A stretch of 64,000 bases of DNA. Source: Paraburkholderia panacisoli (GTDB lineage Bacteria; Pseudomonadota; Gammaproteobacteria; Burkholderiales; Burkholderiaceae). Shown here piece after piece: positions 16,842-27,349 of the stretch; position 1 is the first letter of the stretch, and the number at the start of each line of letters is the position of its first letter. The translations under genes and the position numbers were made by a program. A model generated the notes under the pieces. It was not told the origin of the DNA and ran no database searches. It saw nothing but the letters and a program-made list of their open reading frames with translations. Location: NCBI RefSeq assembly GCF_008369935.1, contig NZ_VTUZ01000002.1:62001-126000 (forward strand), given 5' to 3'.

Positions 16842-18101
16842 CTAATCGTAACCACCCACCGTCAACAACTTCATCGCCACCCGATAGCTCGTATAAGCCA
16901 GCCAACTCAACGCTCGCTCGCCCGCCGGACGCGATTCGTAGCGCGCCTCATCCATACGGCGCGAGTCCTTGAACGCATCGAGAATCGCCTCGCGCAGCGC
17001 GTTGATCGACGGGTCGTTCACCAGCACCACATTCGCCTCGTTGTTGAGCATCAGACTCAGCGCGTCCAGGTTCGACGAGCCCACGGTCCCCCAGTTCGAA
17101 TCCACCACCGCGACCTTGCCATGCAGCAGCGTCTTCTCGTACTCCGCGATCTGCACGCCAGCCCTGAGCAACGCGTGATACAGGAACGGCACCGCATAAT
17201 CGAGCGCCTTGAACTCCTTGCGCCCGATGATCAGCTTCACCACGACGCCGCGCCGCGCCGCGAACACCAGCGCGCGCCGCAGCTTGCGCCCCGGCATGAA
17301 GTACGGATTGGCGAGCAGGATTTCGTGACGCGCCTGGCCGATGGCGGCCAGATACGCCTTTTCGATCGCGCGGCGGTTGATCAGGTTGTCGCGCGCGACG
17401 AATGCCACGCACGGCTGGCCGCCCGCCCACAGTTCCTCGTTACGGCGGCGGCGGCGGCGCCGCAAGCTGCCGAGCGATGCGGAAGTCTGCTGCCCGAGGT
17501 CCGGCTGCAGCGATTGCAGCGGCCGATGCCCGAGCTGAATCCGCCGCCATTGCACCTCGAACGCCTGGCGCACGTCGGCGACCACCGGCCCATGCAATTC
17601 GACCGCGAAGTCCCAGCGACGGTACGGCAGCGTCTCGCCGTTATTCTCGTAGTCGTCGACGATGTTGATGCCGCCGCAATACGCGAATTGATCGTCGATG
17701 ACCGCCAGCTTGCGATGCGTGCGCGAAAAGCCGAAGCGACCGAACAGATGCGGGTTGTAAATGCGATGGTCGATGCCCGCAAGCGGCCACTCGATGAACA
17801 TCGGCAGACGCGCGGTGCCGATGCCGTCGGTGATCACGCGCACCCTCACGCCGCGCGAGGCCGCGCGCAGCATCGCCTCGTTGACCGCCTGGCCGGCCTT
17901 GTCGTGACAGAAGATATAGGTTTCGAGAACCACGTCCTGCTGCGCGGCGTCGATGCGTTCGATCAGCGCGCTGAAAAACTCGTCGCCCGAACGCAGCAGT
18001 CGAACATCGTTGCCGCTCGTGAAGCGGTAACGTTGCCAATAGCGCCGGCCGAGCAGCGCATGCCGCAGTCGCGCGAAACGGCCCGCGCCGCGTGTGCTCA
18101 T
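16842..18101 (-). CDS. clsB: Cardiolipin synthase (ClsB-like phospholipase D family)
   Basis: This 419-residue protein has two phospholipase D HKD motifs: HRKLAVID near residue 126 and HGKVAVVD near 323. Each is followed by the expected GG(I)N or GSSNLD segment. It lacks N-terminal membrane helices, which suits ClsB rather than ClsA. It likely makes cardiolipin at the inner membrane. The ATG at 18101 overlaps the nudB stop codon (ATGA), so the two are translationally coupled. Confidence 0.88.
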   Translation of the reverse strand: MSTRGAGRFARLRHALLGRRYWQRYRFTSGNDVRLLRSGDEFFSALIERIDAAQQDVVLETYIFCHDKAGQAVNEAMLRAASRGVRVRVITDGIGTARLPMFIEWPLAGIDHRIYNPHLFGRFGFSRTHRKLAVIDDQFAYCGGINIVDDYENNGETLPYRRWDFAVELHGPVVADVRQAFEVQWRRIQLGHRPLQSLQPDLGQQTSASLGSLRRRRRRRNEELWAGGQPCVAFVARDNLINRRAIEKAYLAAIGQARHEILLANPYFMPGRKLRRALVFAARRGVVVKLIIGRKEFKALDYAVPFLYHALLRAGVQIAEYEKTLLHGKVAVVDSNWGTVGSSNLDALSLMLNNEANVVLVNDPSINALREAILDAFKDSRRMDEARYESRPAGERALSWLAYTSYRVAMKLLTVGGYD

Positions 18102-18601
18102 CGGCGAGGCTCCGCGGCGGGCCCGGCCGCGCGCCGCGCGCCGAGCCGCCTCGGCAACTGCAAGATCGCATCCGCATTCGACGACGAAAAGCAGCGCGAC
18201 GCCGCCTCTTCGTAGGGCAGCCACAGGAAGGCAGTGTGCTCGCGCGGCGCCAGCGTCACTTCGAGCTGCTCGGGCACCTGCACGCTGAACCAGTGCTCGG
18301 TGTTGTGGATCACGCCTTCGGCATAGCGATAGCGGAACTCCGGATAGATCTCGTATTCGATCGAATATTGCCAGTCGAACAACGCGCTTTGCGGCACCAC
18401 TGCGCCGCCGACCACGATGCCGGTTTCTTCCGCGACTTCGCGCACGGCCGTTTCAACGAGCGGTTCCTCGAGCTGATCTTTGGAGCCCGTCACCGACTGC
18501 CAGAACCCCGGATGATCGGCGCGCTCGATCAGCAGCACATCGAGCGCGGGCGTATGAATGACGACGAGTACGGATTGCGGAATTTTCGGCGGTTTCGGCA
18601 T
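18098..18601 (-). CDS. nudB: Dihydroneopterin triphosphate diphosphatase NudB
   Basis: This 167-residue Nudix hydrolase resembles E. coli NudB closely: FWQSVTGS before the Nudix box, REVAEETGI within it, and HNTEHWF near the C-terminus. It removes pyrophosphate from dihydroneopterin triphosphate in folate synthesis. The start at 18601 matches the family N-terminus (PKIPQSVLVVI); an in-frame ATG at 18637 is possible, and neither has a strong ribosome-binding site. It lies just downstream of aspS and is coupled to the cardiolipin synthase gene. Confidence 0.88.
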   Translation of the reverse strand: MPKPPKIPQSVLVVIHTPALDVLLIERADHPGFWQSVTGSKDQLEEPLVETAVREVAEETGIVVGGAVVPQSALFDWQYSIEYEIYPEFRYRYAEGVIHNTEHWFSVQVPEQLEVTLAPREHTAFLWLPYEEAASRCFSSSNADAILQLPRRLGARRAAGPAAEPRR

Positions 18602-18685
18602 GGCGTAGAAACTGGGCGCAACGCTTGCGCGGTACATGTCGGATGACGGTCGAAAGCAGTTGCTTCGACTGTAACGCAAAAAGCG

Positions 18686-18710
18686 AAAAAGGCGCATCAA
18701 GCGCCTTTTT
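18686..18710 (-). terminator. Rho-independent terminator after aspS
   Basis: AAAAAGGCGC-ATCAA-GCGCCTTTTT forms a 10-bp symmetrical hairpin with T tracts on either strand. It lies 53 bp past the aspS stop and upstream of nudB, so nudB probably has its own promoter or relies on read-through. Confidence 0.85.
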
Positions 18711-18763
18711 CGTATGCTCCTGCTGTCGTTTTCAGACAGCATTCCCTTGCCTCAAGCCATGAC

Positions 18764-20563
18764 TTACGCCTTCGGTTCGGGCGTACGCAGACGGATGTGC
18801 AACTCGCGCAACTGGCGCTCGTCCACTTCGCTCGGCGCCTGCGTGAGCAAGCACTGCGCGCGTTGCGTCTTCGGGAACGCGATCACATCGCGGATCGAAT
18901 CGGCGCCGGCCATCATCGTGACGATGCGGTCCAGACCGAACGCGATACCGCCGTGCGGCGGCGCGCCGTACTGCAGCGCGTCGAGCAGGAAGCCGAACTT
19001 GGCTTGCGCTTCTTCCGCATTGATCTTCAATGCGCGGAACACCTTGCTCTGCACTTCCTCACGGTGGATACGCACCGAACCGCCGCCGATTTCCCAGCCG
19101 TTCAGCACCATGTCGTAGGCCTTTGCAAGGCAGCGCGCCGGATCCGTTTCCAGATACTCGAGGTGCTCGTCCTTCGGGCTCGTGAACGGGTGATGCGCGG
19201 CGACGTAGCGGTTGTCTTCCTCGTCGTACTCGAACATCGGGAAGTCGACCACCCACAGCGGCTTCCAGCCGGACTCGACCAGGCCGTTGGCCTTGCCGAA
19301 TTCCGAGTGGCCGATCTTCAGACGCAGTGCGCCCAGGCTGTCGTTCACCACCTTCGCGCGGTCCGCCGCGAAGAAGATGATGTCGCCGTCTTGCGCGCCG
19401 GTGCGCTCGATGATCGCCTTGACCGCCTCGTCGTGCAGGTTCTTGACGATCGGGCTTTGCAGACCGTCACGGCCCTTCGCGACCTCGTTGACCTTGATCC
19501 ATGCGAGACCCTTCGCGCCGTAGATGCGCACGAATTCCGTGTAGCTGTCGATGTCGCCACGCGAAAGCTCGCCGCCCTTCGGCACGCGGATCGCCGCGAC
19601 GCGGCCGTCCTTCGTGTTGGCCGGCGTGCTGAACACCTTGAAGTCGACGTCCTTGACGGCATCGGTCAGGTCGGTGAATTCGAGCTTCACGCGCAGGTCC
19701 GGCTTGTCCGAACCGAAGCGGCGCATCGCTTCCGAATACAGCATGACCGGGAATTTCTCGGCCAGCGTAACGCCGATCGTTTCCTTGAACACGTGACGGA
19801 TCATCGCTTCGAACAGATCGCGGATTTCCTGTTCCGACAGGAACGAGGTTTCGCAGTCGATCTGCGTGAATTCCGGCTGACGGTCAGCGCGCAGGTCTTC
19901 GTCGCGGAAGCACTTGACGATCTGGTAGTAGCGATCGAAGTTCGCCACCATCAGCAGCTGCTTGAACAGCTGCGGCGACTGCGGCAGCGCGAAGAACTGG
20001 CCCGGGTTCGTACGCGACGGCACCAGGTAGTCGCGCGCGCCTTCCGGGGTGCTCTTCGTGAGCATCGGCGTTTCGATGTCGATGAAGCCTTGCTCGTCCA
20101 GATACTTACGCACTTCGATCGCGACGCGGTAACGCAGACGCAGGTTGTGTTGCATCTGCGGACGGCGCAGATCGAGCACGCGGTGCGTGAGACGCGTGGT
20201 CTCCGACAGGTTGTCGTCGTCGAGCTGGAACGGCGGCGTGATCGACGGGTTCAGCACGATCAGCTCGTGGCACAGCACTTCGATCTTGCCGCTCTTGAGC
20301 GCGGCGTTGGTCGTGCCTTCCGGGCGGCTGCGCACCACGCCCTTGATCTGCAGGCAGAACTCGTTGCGCACGCCTTCGGCGGCCTTGAACATTTCCGCGC
20401 GATCCGGGTCGCAGACGACCTGGACGAGCCCTTCGCGATCGCGCAGGTCGATGAAGATGACCCCGCCATGGTCGCGGCGGCGGCTCACCCAGCCGCACAG
20501 CGAGACGGTTTGGCCCAGCCGTTCTTCGGTCACCAGACCGCAGTATTCAGTTCTCATCGACAT
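18764..20563 (-). CDS. aspS: Aspartyl-tRNA synthetase
   Basis: This 599-residue class II synthetase has the N-terminal OB-fold anticodon-binding domain ([20 protein letters not shown]), the catalytic [15 protein letters not shown] segment, the bacterial insertion domain and the motif 3 segment [10 protein letters not shown]. It charges tRNA-Asp; in beta-proteobacteria the enzyme is usually non-discriminating, which sequence reading alone cannot settle. The start at 20563 has a second ATG two codons later. It follows the DUF502 gene in a conserved housekeeping run. Confidence 0.97.
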   Translation of the reverse strand: MSMRTEYCGLVTEERLGQTVSLCGWVSRRRDHGGVIFIDLRDREGLVQVVCDPDRAEMFKAAEGVRNEFCLQIKGVVRSRPEGTTNAALKSGKIEVLCHELIVLNPSITPPFQLDDDNLSETTRLTHRVLDLRRPQMQHNLRLRYRVAIEVRKYLDEQGFIDIETPMLTKSTPEGARDYLVPSRTNPGQFFALPQSPQLFKQLLMVANFDRYYQIVKCFRDEDLRADRQPEFTQIDCETSFLSEQEIRDLFEAMIRHVFKETIGVTLAEKFPVMLYSEAMRRFGSDKPDLRVKLEFTDLTDAVKDVDFKVFSTPANTKDGRVAAIRVPKGGELSRGDIDSYTEFVRIYGAKGLAWIKVNEVAKGRDGLQSPIVKNLHDEAVKAIIERTGAQDGDIIFFAADRAKVVNDSLGALRLKIGHSEFGKANGLVESGWKPLWVVDFPMFEYDEEDNRYVAAHHPFTSPKDEHLEYLETDPARCLAKAYDMVLNGWEIGGGSVRIHREEVQSKVFRALKINAEEAQAKFGFLLDALQYGAPPHGGIAFGLDRIVTMMAGADSIRDVIAFPKTQRAQCLLTQAPSEVDERQLRELHIRLRTPEPKA

Positions 20564-20639
20564 GATGTTTGTCTTTCGTTTTGCATTGGTTGAACGGCGC
20601 GCTGCAGTTGAACACTGCGTGAAACACTGCGCGCCGGCA

Positions 20640-21299
20640 TTACAGCGGAGGCTCGACTGTCGTGCCGCGCATCGGCGCCGGCGTCGGCGGTGCGGACGGC
20701 GCCACGACGCCCATCGAGACGATGTACTTGAGCGCCGCGTCGACGGTCATGTCGAGCTCGATCACTTCGCTTCTGGGCACCATCAGGAAGAAGCCGGACG
20801 TCGGGTTCGGCGTGGTCGGCACATACACGCTGACGTAATCTTCTTTCAGGTGGTTGACCACGTCGCCGCCGGGAATACCGGTCAGAAACGCGATCGTATA
20901 AGAGCCGCGGCGCGGGTACTCGATCAGGAGCGCCTTGCGGAACGCGTTGCCGCTGCTCGACAACAAGGTATCGGACACCTGCTTGACGCTGGTGTAGAGC
21001 GGGCCGACCACCGGAATGTGGGCGACCAGCAGTTCCCACCACTTCACGAGCTTCTGCCCAATGAAGTTCTGCGTCAACAGCCCGACAACAAAGATGAACG
21101 CGAGCGTAAGCACCGCGCCGAGGCCGGGCAGGCGATAGCCGATTGCGCGTTCCGGCTGCCACGACGTGGGCAGCAGCAACAGCGTCTGGTCCATCGTGCC
21201 GATGATCAGACCGAGCACCCACAGTGTGATAGCCAGAGGCACCAGCACCAGCAGGCCAGTCAGGAACACCGATTTGAGCGTCGTTTTTTTCGTCGTCAT
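20640..21299 (-). CDS. DUF502 family inner-membrane protein
   Basis: This 219-residue protein has two predicted membrane helices ([20 protein letters not shown] and [13 protein letters not shown]) followed by a soluble domain with [12 protein letters not shown], which is characteristic of DUF502. The function is not established. The start at 21299 ([10 protein letters not shown]) is the usual family N-terminus, 12 codons inside a longer frame. The C-terminus is Pro-rich. It lies between the FmdB-like gene and aspS. Confidence 0.85.
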   Translation of the reverse strand: MTTKKTTLKSVFLTGLLVLVPLAITLWVLGLIIGTMDQTLLLLPTSWQPERAIGYRLPGLGAVLTLAFIFVVGLLTQNFIGQKLVKWWELLVAHIPVVGPLYTSVKQVSDTLLSSSGNAFRKALLIEYPRRGSYTIAFLTGIPGGDVVNHLKEDYVSVYVPTTPNPTSGFFLMVPRSEVIELDMTVDAALKYIVSMGVVAPSAPPTPAPMRGTTVEPPL

Positions 21300-21374
21300 G
21301 TGTACCGCCAGAAAGCCGCGCAGGCCGAAACCCAACGCGCGGTGTGTGCGCCGCCCCCGAGGGCGGCAATGCCA

Positions 21375-21761
21375 CTAGGCGCTGCCGGCGCCGCTCGCAC
21401 TCGTCGAGGCGGCCGGGGCGGCAGCTGGCGCGGCCGGCGTAGCGGCTGCGCTGGACGAACCGGCCGCGGCCGGGGCCGTGTCGGATTTGGCGGCGCCGTT
21501 AGTGGCGGCCGCGGTCTCGCTCGCGCCATTGGACGCGCCGTTCGCGTCGGGCTTGGCCGGCGCGCCCGCGCCGCCATTGCCGCCGCGGAAATCGGTTACA
21601 TACCAGCCGGAGCCCTTCAACTGGAAACCGGCGGCAGTGACCTGCTTGCGAAAGGTGTCTTTCCCGCACTCGGGACACTGCGTCAACTGGGGGTCGCTCA
21701 TCTTCTGAAGCACGTCCTTCCCGAAGCCGCATGACTCGCAACGATAAGCGTAGATCGGCAT
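21375..21761 (-). CDS. FmdB-family zinc-ribbon protein with Ala-rich tail
   Basis: This 128-residue protein begins MPIYAYRC and has a zinc ribbon of two CxxC pairs, Cys8/Cys11 and Cys29/Cys32. The first 60 residues match the putative regulatory FmdB family. From about residue 65 the protein is a low-complexity Ala/Gly/Ser tail, unlikely to be folded. AGGGAAAAG precedes the ATG. The role is unknown; homologues sit upstream of DUF502 and aspS genes as here. Confidence 0.88.
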   Translation of the reverse strand: MPIYAYRCESCGFGKDVLQKMSDPQLTQCPECGKDTFRKQVTAAGFQLKGSGWYVTDFRGGNGGAGAPAKPDANGASNGASETAAATNGAAKSDTAPAAAGSSSAAATPAAPAAAPAASTSASGAGSA

Positions 21762-21941
21762 GAACTTTTCCCTACTGAATTCTTGTAAACGCTTGCAAAG
21801 CCTTGAATTATAGCCGCAAACGATATCCGTTCCGTGGATTTCGGGAACCGATGCTCGACGCGACCGCCGTTGCGCTAGATTGGGGCGGCCGCAGTCGAAT
21901 CAAGTGCAGCCCACGCCGCGTTCGAGCGTGGCCGCGCGCCT

Positions 21942-22565
21942 TCAGGCGCGACGGCGCCACGTGAGCCAGCGCTCACGTCCGGCAAAAACGGGGATCGAAT
22001 CGGTCACGGGTTCGTCTTCGACCAGCTCGAAGTCAGGCGTGAGCAGCCCGTGGAGTTCGGCGCGCTCGATACCGAACGGCGGCCCTTTCGGCGTCGCGCC
22101 GATGAAGTAGAAGCCTGCGAGCAGCGCGCCGCCGGGCAACAGTTCGGCCATCCGGCGCGCGTAGTCGGGGCGGCGTGCCGGCGGCAATGCGCAAAGGAAC
22201 GCACGCTCGTAAATCCATGCGGGCGTGAAAGGCGGCTCGTAGGTGAAGAAATCCGCCTGCTCCACCAGCTGCGCATTCCCGGCGCCCAATTGCTCGTGCG
22301 CCGCGGCGACGGCGGCCGGTGAAAAATCGATCGCGCGAACCGGGTTGCCCTGACCGGCGAGCCAGACCGCTTCGTACGCGCTGCCGCAGCCCGGAATCAG
22401 CACGGCGGCGCCGCTATGACGTTCGGCGAACGCGCGGAACGCGGCTGGCACGCCCGCCTGATCCCACGGCATGAAGCCGCGCTCGAAGCGCTCGTCCCAG
22501 AACGCCGGCGAGTCGGGGTCGCGGGTCGTGAAGTCGGGCGAGGAAGGTTGGGTCGGGTCGCTCAT
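21942..22565 (-). CDS. TPMT-family SAM-dependent methyltransferase
   Basis: This 207-residue protein resembles the thiopurine S-methyltransferase superfamily: FWDERFERGFMPWDQAG near the N-terminus, the SAM-binding AVLIPGCGSAYEAVWLA, and IYERAFLCALPP. Bacterial members methylate thiol or halide/selenium compounds; this substrate is unknown. It lies 40 bp downstream of ubiB in the same orientation but has no evident link to ubiquinone. Confidence 0.82.
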   Translation of the reverse strand: MSDPTQPSSPDFTTRDPDSPAFWDERFERGFMPWDQAGVPAAFRAFAERHSGAAVLIPGCGSAYEAVWLAGQGNPVRAIDFSPAAVAAAHEQLGAGNAQLVEQADFFTYEPPFTPAWIYERAFLCALPPARRPDYARRMAELLPGGALLAGFYFIGATPKGPPFGIERAELHGLLTPDFELVEDEPVTDSIPVFAGRERWLTWRRRA

Positions 22566-22605
22566 CGGATGCCTCGCGTGGGTTGCGTGAGTCGCATGGG
22601 TGGTA

Positions 22606-24183
22606 TCAACCGCCGTAAGCCAGCGCCAGAAACGCGCGCGCCAGCACGGCGCCGACGCCGACCGCCACGCCGAACATCAGCAGTCCCTGCAGCAACCGAT
22701 TGGTACGCTTCTGCTCGAGCAGAATCTGGCGAATCATGTCGTCGTTCACGCCGCGCGTGCTGTCGTGGCGATGGGCCAACACGTGATGGATCAGCCGCGG
22801 CAACTGCGGCAGCGTCTTGCTCCATTGCGGTGCTTCGATCTTCAGGCGCTCGTACCAGCCGCGCACGCCTATCTGCTCGTTCATCCAGCGTTCGAGATAC
22901 GGCTTCGCCGTCTTCCACAGATCCAGCTCCGGATCGAGCGAGCGGCCGAGCCCTTCCACGTTCAGCATGGTCTTTTGCAGCAGCACCAGTTGCGGCTGGA
23001 TTTCGACGTTAAAGCGGCGCGAGGTCGAGAACAGCCGCATCAGCACCTGGCCGAGCGAAATGTCTTTGAGCGCGCGGTCGAAATACGGCTCGCAGACCGC
23101 ACGAATCGCACTTTCGAGTTCTTCGACCCGGGTGGTCGGCGGCACCCAGCCCGACTCCAGGTGCAGCGTGGCGACGCGGTGGTAGTCGCGCTTGAAGAAC
23201 GCGAGGAAGTTCTGCGCGAGATAGTTCTTATCGAAGTCCGACAGTGCGCCGATGATGCCGAAGTCCAGCGCGATATAGCGGCCGAAGTGCGCCGGATCGA
23301 GACTCACCTGAATGTTGCCCGGGTGCATGTCGGCGTGGAAAAAACCGTCGCGGAACACCTGGGTAAAGAAAATCTCGACGCCTTCGCGCGCCAGCTTCGG
23401 AATGTCGACGCCGGCCGCCCGCAGCGTTTCGACCTGGCTGATCGGTACGCCGACCATGCGCTCCATCACCAGCACCGTGGGCGTGCAGAACTCCCAGTAC
23501 ATTTCCGGCACCATCAGCAGATCGAGCCCGGCGAAGTTGCGCCGCAGCTGGCTGCCGTTGGCCGCCTCGCGCATCAGGTCGAGTTCGTCGTGCAGATACT
23601 TGTCGAACTCGGCGACCACCTCGCGCGGCTTCAGGCGCTTGCCGTCGGCCCACAGCCGCTCGGCCCACACGGCGATGTCGCGCAACAGCGCGAGGTCGGA
23701 GTCGATCACCGGCAGCATGTTTGGGCGCAGCACCTTCACCGCGACGGGCTTGCCGGCGTGCTGCCCGGCCTTCACTTTCGCGAAGTGCACCTGTGCGATC
23801 GACGCGCTCGCCACCGGCACCCGCTCGAAATCGTCGAACAGCACATCGACTGGTGCGCCGAGCGACTTCTCGACGATCCCGATCGCGACCGCCGAGTCGA
23901 ACGGCGGCACCTGATCCTGGAGCTTCGCCAGTTCGTTGGCGATGTCGACCGGCAGCAGATCGCGGCGGGTCGACAGCACCTGGCCGAACTTGACGAAGAT
24001 CGGCCCGAGACTTTCGAGCGCGAGCCGCAAGCGCACGCCCGGCGGCGCGTCGAACTTGCGGCCGATCGTGGTGATACGCAGCAGCAGACGCACGCGCCGG
24101 TCATTGACGCGGCTCAGCATCATTTCATCGAGACCGAACCGGATGACCGTGAAGAAAATCTTGAGGAAACGCAGAAAACGCAT
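22606..24183 (-). CDS. ubiB: Ubiquinone biosynthesis protein UbiB (ABC1/ADCK-like)
   Basis: This 525-residue atypical kinase-like protein carries the ADCK signature KFGQ ([16 protein letters not shown]) and the conserved [11 protein letters not shown] catalytic-loop region. The C-terminus ends in hydrophobic segments that anchor it in the inner membrane ([20 protein letters not shown]). It is an ATPase needed for ubiquinone synthesis. It starts 15 bp after ubiJ, so the two are probably cotranscribed. Confidence 0.95.
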   Translation of the reverse strand: MRFLRFLKIFFTVIRFGLDEMMLSRVNDRRVRLLLRITTIGRKFDAPPGVRLRLALESLGPIFVKFGQVLSTRRDLLPVDIANELAKLQDQVPPFDSAVAIGIVEKSLGAPVDVLFDDFERVPVASASIAQVHFAKVKAGQHAGKPVAVKVLRPNMLPVIDSDLALLRDIAVWAERLWADGKRLKPREVVAEFDKYLHDELDLMREAANGSQLRRNFAGLDLLMVPEMYWEFCTPTVLVMERMVGVPISQVETLRAAGVDIPKLAREGVEIFFTQVFRDGFFHADMHPGNIQVSLDPAHFGRYIALDFGIIGALSDFDKNYLAQNFLAFFKRDYHRVATLHLESGWVPPTTRVEELESAIRAVCEPYFDRALKDISLGQVLMRLFSTSRRFNVEIQPQLVLLQKTMLNVEGLGRSLDPELDLWKTAKPYLERWMNEQIGVRGWYERLKIEAPQWSKTLPQLPRLIHHVLAHRHDSTRGVNDDMIRQILLEQKRTNRLLQGLLMFGVAVGVGAVLARAFLALAYGG

Positions 24184-24198
24184 AGTTGTGCCCGGTGA

Positions 24199-24843
24199 CT
24201 AGCGCGTGCCGCGCGACGTGGCGGCGCCGCCCGGCGCATTGGCGCCGCGGGCTTCGACCTTCTGTTCAAGACGCTCGATGCGTTTTTCCACGCGCGCCAG
24301 AGCGTCGCGCGCGCGCGCCAGTTCGACGTTGAAATCCGCGAGCGCGGCGCGGCGCACCAGTTGCGGATTCTCGTCGAGCAGATATTCGGCGGCCGTGTCG
24401 AGCAGGTTGCGGCCGGTGCGCTGCACATGCTCGCCGACCGTGCGCACGACCGACGCCACCCGCCAGGCGGGACCGTCGCCGATCAGCTTCGCCAGATCTT
24501 CCTCCGGCTCCCAACGCAGATGCTCGGCAAGCTTTGCGATCACAGTGGCGAACTCAGCGTCGCCTTCGATCTTCACATGCTTCATGACGGCGGCCTGCCC
24601 GCCTTGCACGAAGGCGGGCAGCGCATCGGACGGGACCGAGACGGTCACGTCGAACTGGTGCGTTTCGGTTTCGCCGACCGCGGTCAGATAGCCGTCCGGT
24701 TGCACCAGCAGCGTCAGGTCGACCGGTGGACATGAAAGACGGGCGGTCTTGCCCGCGTACGGAGCGAGGCGCTCACGAGCCCACGATTCGCGGGCGAGCA
24801 GATGATTGACAGCAGCAGCGAAGGGCTTGGCGGCGAGGGTCAT
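24199..24843 (-). CDS. ubiJ: Ubiquinone biosynthesis accessory factor UbiJ (SCP2 domain)
   Basis: This 214-residue protein has an N-terminal sterol-carrier-like domain (LLVQPDGYLTAVG) and a C-terminal helical region with a coiled coil (ARVEKRIERLEQKVEARG). It helps scaffold the soluble ubiquinone-synthesis complex in aerobic growth. The ATG at 24843 is preferred over an in-frame TTG at 24855 that lies in the T tract of a terminator. It directly precedes ubiB. Confidence 0.88.
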   Translation of the reverse strand: MTLAAKPFAAAVNHLLARESWARERLAPYAGKTARLSCPPVDLTLLVQPDGYLTAVGETETHQFDVTVSVPSDALPAFVQGGQAAVMKHVKIEGDAEFATVIAKLAEHLRWEPEEDLAKLIGDGPAWRVASVVRTVGEHVQRTGRNLLDTAAEYLLDENPQLVRRAALADFNVELARARDALARVEKRIERLEQKVEARGANAPGGAATSRGTR

Positions 24844-24856
24844 CGAAAGTGGCAAG

Positions 24857-24891
24857 AAAAAACCCGCGCGAACGAGGTGCTCGCGCGGGTT
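24857..24891 (-). terminator. Rho-independent terminator between the Tim44-like gene and ubiJ
   Basis: The minus strand reads an 11-bp perfect stem (AACCCGCGCGA with TCGCGCGGGTT, 9-base loop) followed by TTTTTT. It ends only 13 bases before the ubiJ start codon. It either ends the upstream transcript or lies in the ubiJ leader. Confidence 0.85.
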
Positions 24892-25026
24892 CCTATTGTA
24901 ACGTCCGATCGCTTCGCGGCCCGCTATGCCGAACGGCCAACGATATGCGCAAAATCAGGACAAGTCGCACCGCCTGGCCATGCCTCGGCCGTCGCGGCTT
25001 TGTCCCGGCTTGATGCCGCTACTTGT

Positions 25027-26016
25027 TCAGTGCTGCGCCACCTGCTGGATGCCGGCAAGCAACCAGCCTTCGCCGGCGCGATTCGCCTTCGACAGATTCC
25101 AGACTTCGACGAACGGCTCCGCCGCCGCGCCCGGCGCTTCGCGAATCAGGCCGGAGAAGCGCACGCTCGCGAAGTATTCGTTCGCGCGCTCTTCGACGCC
25201 CAGCAATTCGGCGTTCAACTGCACCACGTCGGTCTGATTGGACTCCGTGCCGCGCGAAGCAAGATCGACCCGCACTTCGGCGAACATTTCCGGGGTGGTG
25301 AATTCGCGGATATCTTCGACGTTGCCCACGTCCCATGCGGCTTGCAGGCGCACGAAGTACACCTTGGCATTACGCAGGAACGCTTCCGAATCGAAGCCGG
25401 CCGGCACCACAGGCGTCGGGTTGATGGACGGCGTGCCCAGCGGGTTGCCCTGCGGTTCGAGATACGAGCCGGTGGGCGGCGCGCTGTAGCGAGGCTCCTG
25501 AACGTAGCCGGTGCTGCCCGCGTTCAGCGACGGCGAAGCACCGGCATACGCCGGTTGCGCAGCATCGCGCTTGCGCCCCGTGAAGCGGCGGATCAGCCAG
25601 ATGACGACCATCGCGATCAACGCGATGATGATCACGTTAGCCATCATGCCGGCGAAGGCCTCGCCCATGCCGAAGTGCGACAGCAAGGCCGCGATGCCGA
25701 GACCGGCGGCCAGGCCGGCGATCGGGCCTAGCCAGCGGTTGCGGTTAGGCGCGGCCGGCGTCGGCGCGGGCGCCGGTTGCGCGCGCTGCTGCATCGCCTG
25801 ATTGCTTTGGGACGGTTGCGACGGCGTCGCCTGATTTTGCTGCTGAACAGTGTTCGACTGACGGCCGATGCTACGGCCACCGCCCATGCGGCGAGCTTCC
25901 GCATCGAGCGAGGCGAGAGAGCCGGCCATGATCAGACCGACCATCGCGATCAGTCCGATTCTTCTCACCAGCGACCGCCCAACCTTACGGGGAGATAACA
26001 TACCTGAATCGGACAT
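25027..26016 (-). CDS. Tim44-like domain membrane protein
   Basis: This 329-residue protein has an N-terminal signal or anchor helix, then an Ala/Gln/Pro-rich linker and two membrane-type segments (PIAGLAAGLGIAALLSHFGM and IIIALIAMVVIWLIRRF). The C-terminal Tim44-like domain begins near residue 210 (DSEAFLRNAKVYFVRLQAAW). Bacterial members are membrane-associated, with unclear function. The start at 26016 has AAAGGAAAG upstream. It follows ubiE by 38 bp. Confidence 0.85.
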   Translation of the reverse strand: MSDSGMLSPRKVGRSLVRRIGLIAMVGLIMAGSLASLDAEARRMGGGRSIGRQSNTVQQQNQATPSQPSQSNQAMQQRAQPAPAPTPAAPNRNRWLGPIAGLAAGLGIAALLSHFGMGEAFAGMMANVIIIALIAMVVIWLIRRFTGRKRDAAQPAYAGASPSLNAGSTGYVQEPRYSAPPTGSYLEPQGNPLGTPSINPTPVVPAGFDSEAFLRNAKVYFVRLQAAWDVGNVEDIREFTTPEMFAEVRVDLASRGTESNQTDVVQLNAELLGVEERANEYFASVRFSGLIREAPGAAAEPFVEVWNLSKANRAGEGWLLAGIQQVAQH

Positions 26017-26054
26017 TTTCGTACTTTCCTTTAAAAAACGATGGGTTAGGGACC

Positions 26055-26786
26055 CTAGTATTTGATCCCCACATGTAAAGCTACCACGCCAGCTGACAAA
26101 TTGTAATATTTGACGCCGTCCAGGCCTGCTTGTTCCATCATTGTTTTCAAAGTTTCCTGATCCGGATGCATACGGATCGATTCCGCCAGGTACTGATAGC
26201 TCTCGGCGTCTTTCGCAAAGCGTTCGCCAAGCCACGGCAACACCTTGAACGAATAAACATCGTAGACCTTCTTGAGCGGATCCCATACCTTCGAGAATTC
26301 CAGCACGAGCAGCCGGCCCGCCGGTTTGAGCACGCGACGCATTTCCGCCAGCGCGATGTCTTTATGCGTCATGTTGCGCAAGCCGAATGCCACGGTGACC
26401 ACGTCGAAGTAATTGTCCGGAAATGGAATTTTCTCCGCATCGCAGAGCAGCGCCGGGGTGATGACGCCCTTGTCCAGCAAGCGGTCGCGGCCCACGCGCA
26501 GCATCGATTCGTTGATGTCGGTGTGCCAGACTTCGCCGCTCTCCCCCGCCTGTTTCGCGAAGGCCTTCGACAGGTCGCCCGTGCCGCCCGCGATGTCGAG
26601 CACCTTGTAGCCCGGCCGCACGTTCGCCTGGGCGATCGTGAACATCTTCCACGCCCGGTGCAACCCGCCCGACATCAGGTCGTTCATCAAGTCGTAGTTG
26701 GCGGCAACCGAGTGGAACACACCCGCCACCTTCTGCGCTTTTTCCTGTTCGTCGACCGATTGAAAGCCGAAGTGGGTTTTGCTCAT
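26055..26786 (-). CDS. ubiE: Ubiquinone/menaquinone C-methyltransferase UbiE
   Basis: This 243-residue SAM-dependent methyltransferase has the signature segments [20 protein letters not shown], the SAM-binding [13 protein letters not shown] and [15 protein letters not shown]. It performs the C-methylation of the quinone ring. The start at 26786 gives the usual family length; the longer open frame upstream is not family-like. It lies upstream of the Tim44-like gene and near ubiJ-ubiB. Confidence 0.96.
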   Translation of the reverse strand: MSKTHFGFQSVDEQEKAQKVAGVFHSVAANYDLMNDLMSGGLHRAWKMFTIAQANVRPGYKVLDIAGGTGDLSKAFAKQAGESGEVWHTDINESMLRVGRDRLLDKGVITPALLCDAEKIPFPDNYFDVVTVAFGLRNMTHKDIALAEMRRVLKPAGRLLVLEFSKVWDPLKKVYDVYSFKVLPWLGERFAKDAESYQYLAESIRMHPDQETLKTMMEQAGLDGVKYYNLSAGVVALHVGIKY

Positions 26787-26853
26787 CGCGCTCGTCCTTT
26801 CGCGTATTCTGAAATGTGGAGCCGCATCGGTGCGGCGATCGGGGCGAATCGTA

Positions 26854-27267
26854 TCAGTGACAGTGCCCGTGCGCAGCGCCGGATGGCACCATCGGGGTAT
26901 CGCGGTCAACACCGGCCGCTTGCAGTTTGGCGAGATAGTCGCGCCAGAGTTCATCCTGGCGCACCGCCATGTCATACAGCAGGTCCCACGAATAGATGCC
27001 GGTGGCGTGCCCGTCGGAGAAAGTGGGCTGCAGCGCATAGTTGCCGACGCCTTCGATCATCGTGATCGTGACGTCGCGCTTGCCGGTCTGCAGGGTTTCC
27101 TGGCCGGGGCCGTGGCCCTGCACTTCCGCTGACGGCGAATACACGCGCAGCAGTTCGAACGGCAGGCGAAACGATTCGCCGTTTGCGTACTGCAATTCGA
27201 GCACGCGCGATTTTGAATGCACGACCACGCCGGTGGGCACCGGGGTCTCAGGGGTCAATCCGCTCAT
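26854..27267 (-). CDS. DUF971 domain protein
   Basis: This 137-residue protein matches DUF971 ([25 protein letters not shown], then [20 protein letters not shown]). The domain is related to the N-terminal domain of gamma-butyrobetaine hydroxylase and occurs in Fe-S-related proteins; the bacterial role is uncertain. The C-terminus ends HGHCH, a possible metal-binding tail. GAGG precedes the ATG by about 5 bases. It lies 67 bp upstream of ubiE. Confidence 0.85.
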   Translation of the reverse strand: MSGLTPETPVPTGVVVHSKSRVLELQYANGESFRLPFELLRVYSPSAEVQGHGPGQETLQTGKRDVTITMIEGVGNYALQPTFSDGHATGIYSWDLLYDMAVRQDELWRDYLAKLQAAGVDRDTPMVPSGAAHGHCH

Positions 27268-27285
27268 GATGGCCTCGTAAGAGAA

Positions 27286-27326
27286 CGCCGGGCCGCTCCA
27301 GGGTGCGCCCCCTTCGGGGCCCGGCG
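27286..27326 (-). terminator. GC-rich hairpin, probable terminator of the HIT gene
   Basis: CGCCGGGCC (27286-27294) pairs with GGCCCGGCG (27318-27326), with an inner CCCC/GGGG stem. On the minus strand it is followed by TTCTCTT. It lies between the HIT-protein stop and the DUF971 start. Confidence 0.5.
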
Positions 27327-27349
27327 CTAAGCGACAGGTTGGAGGGCGC

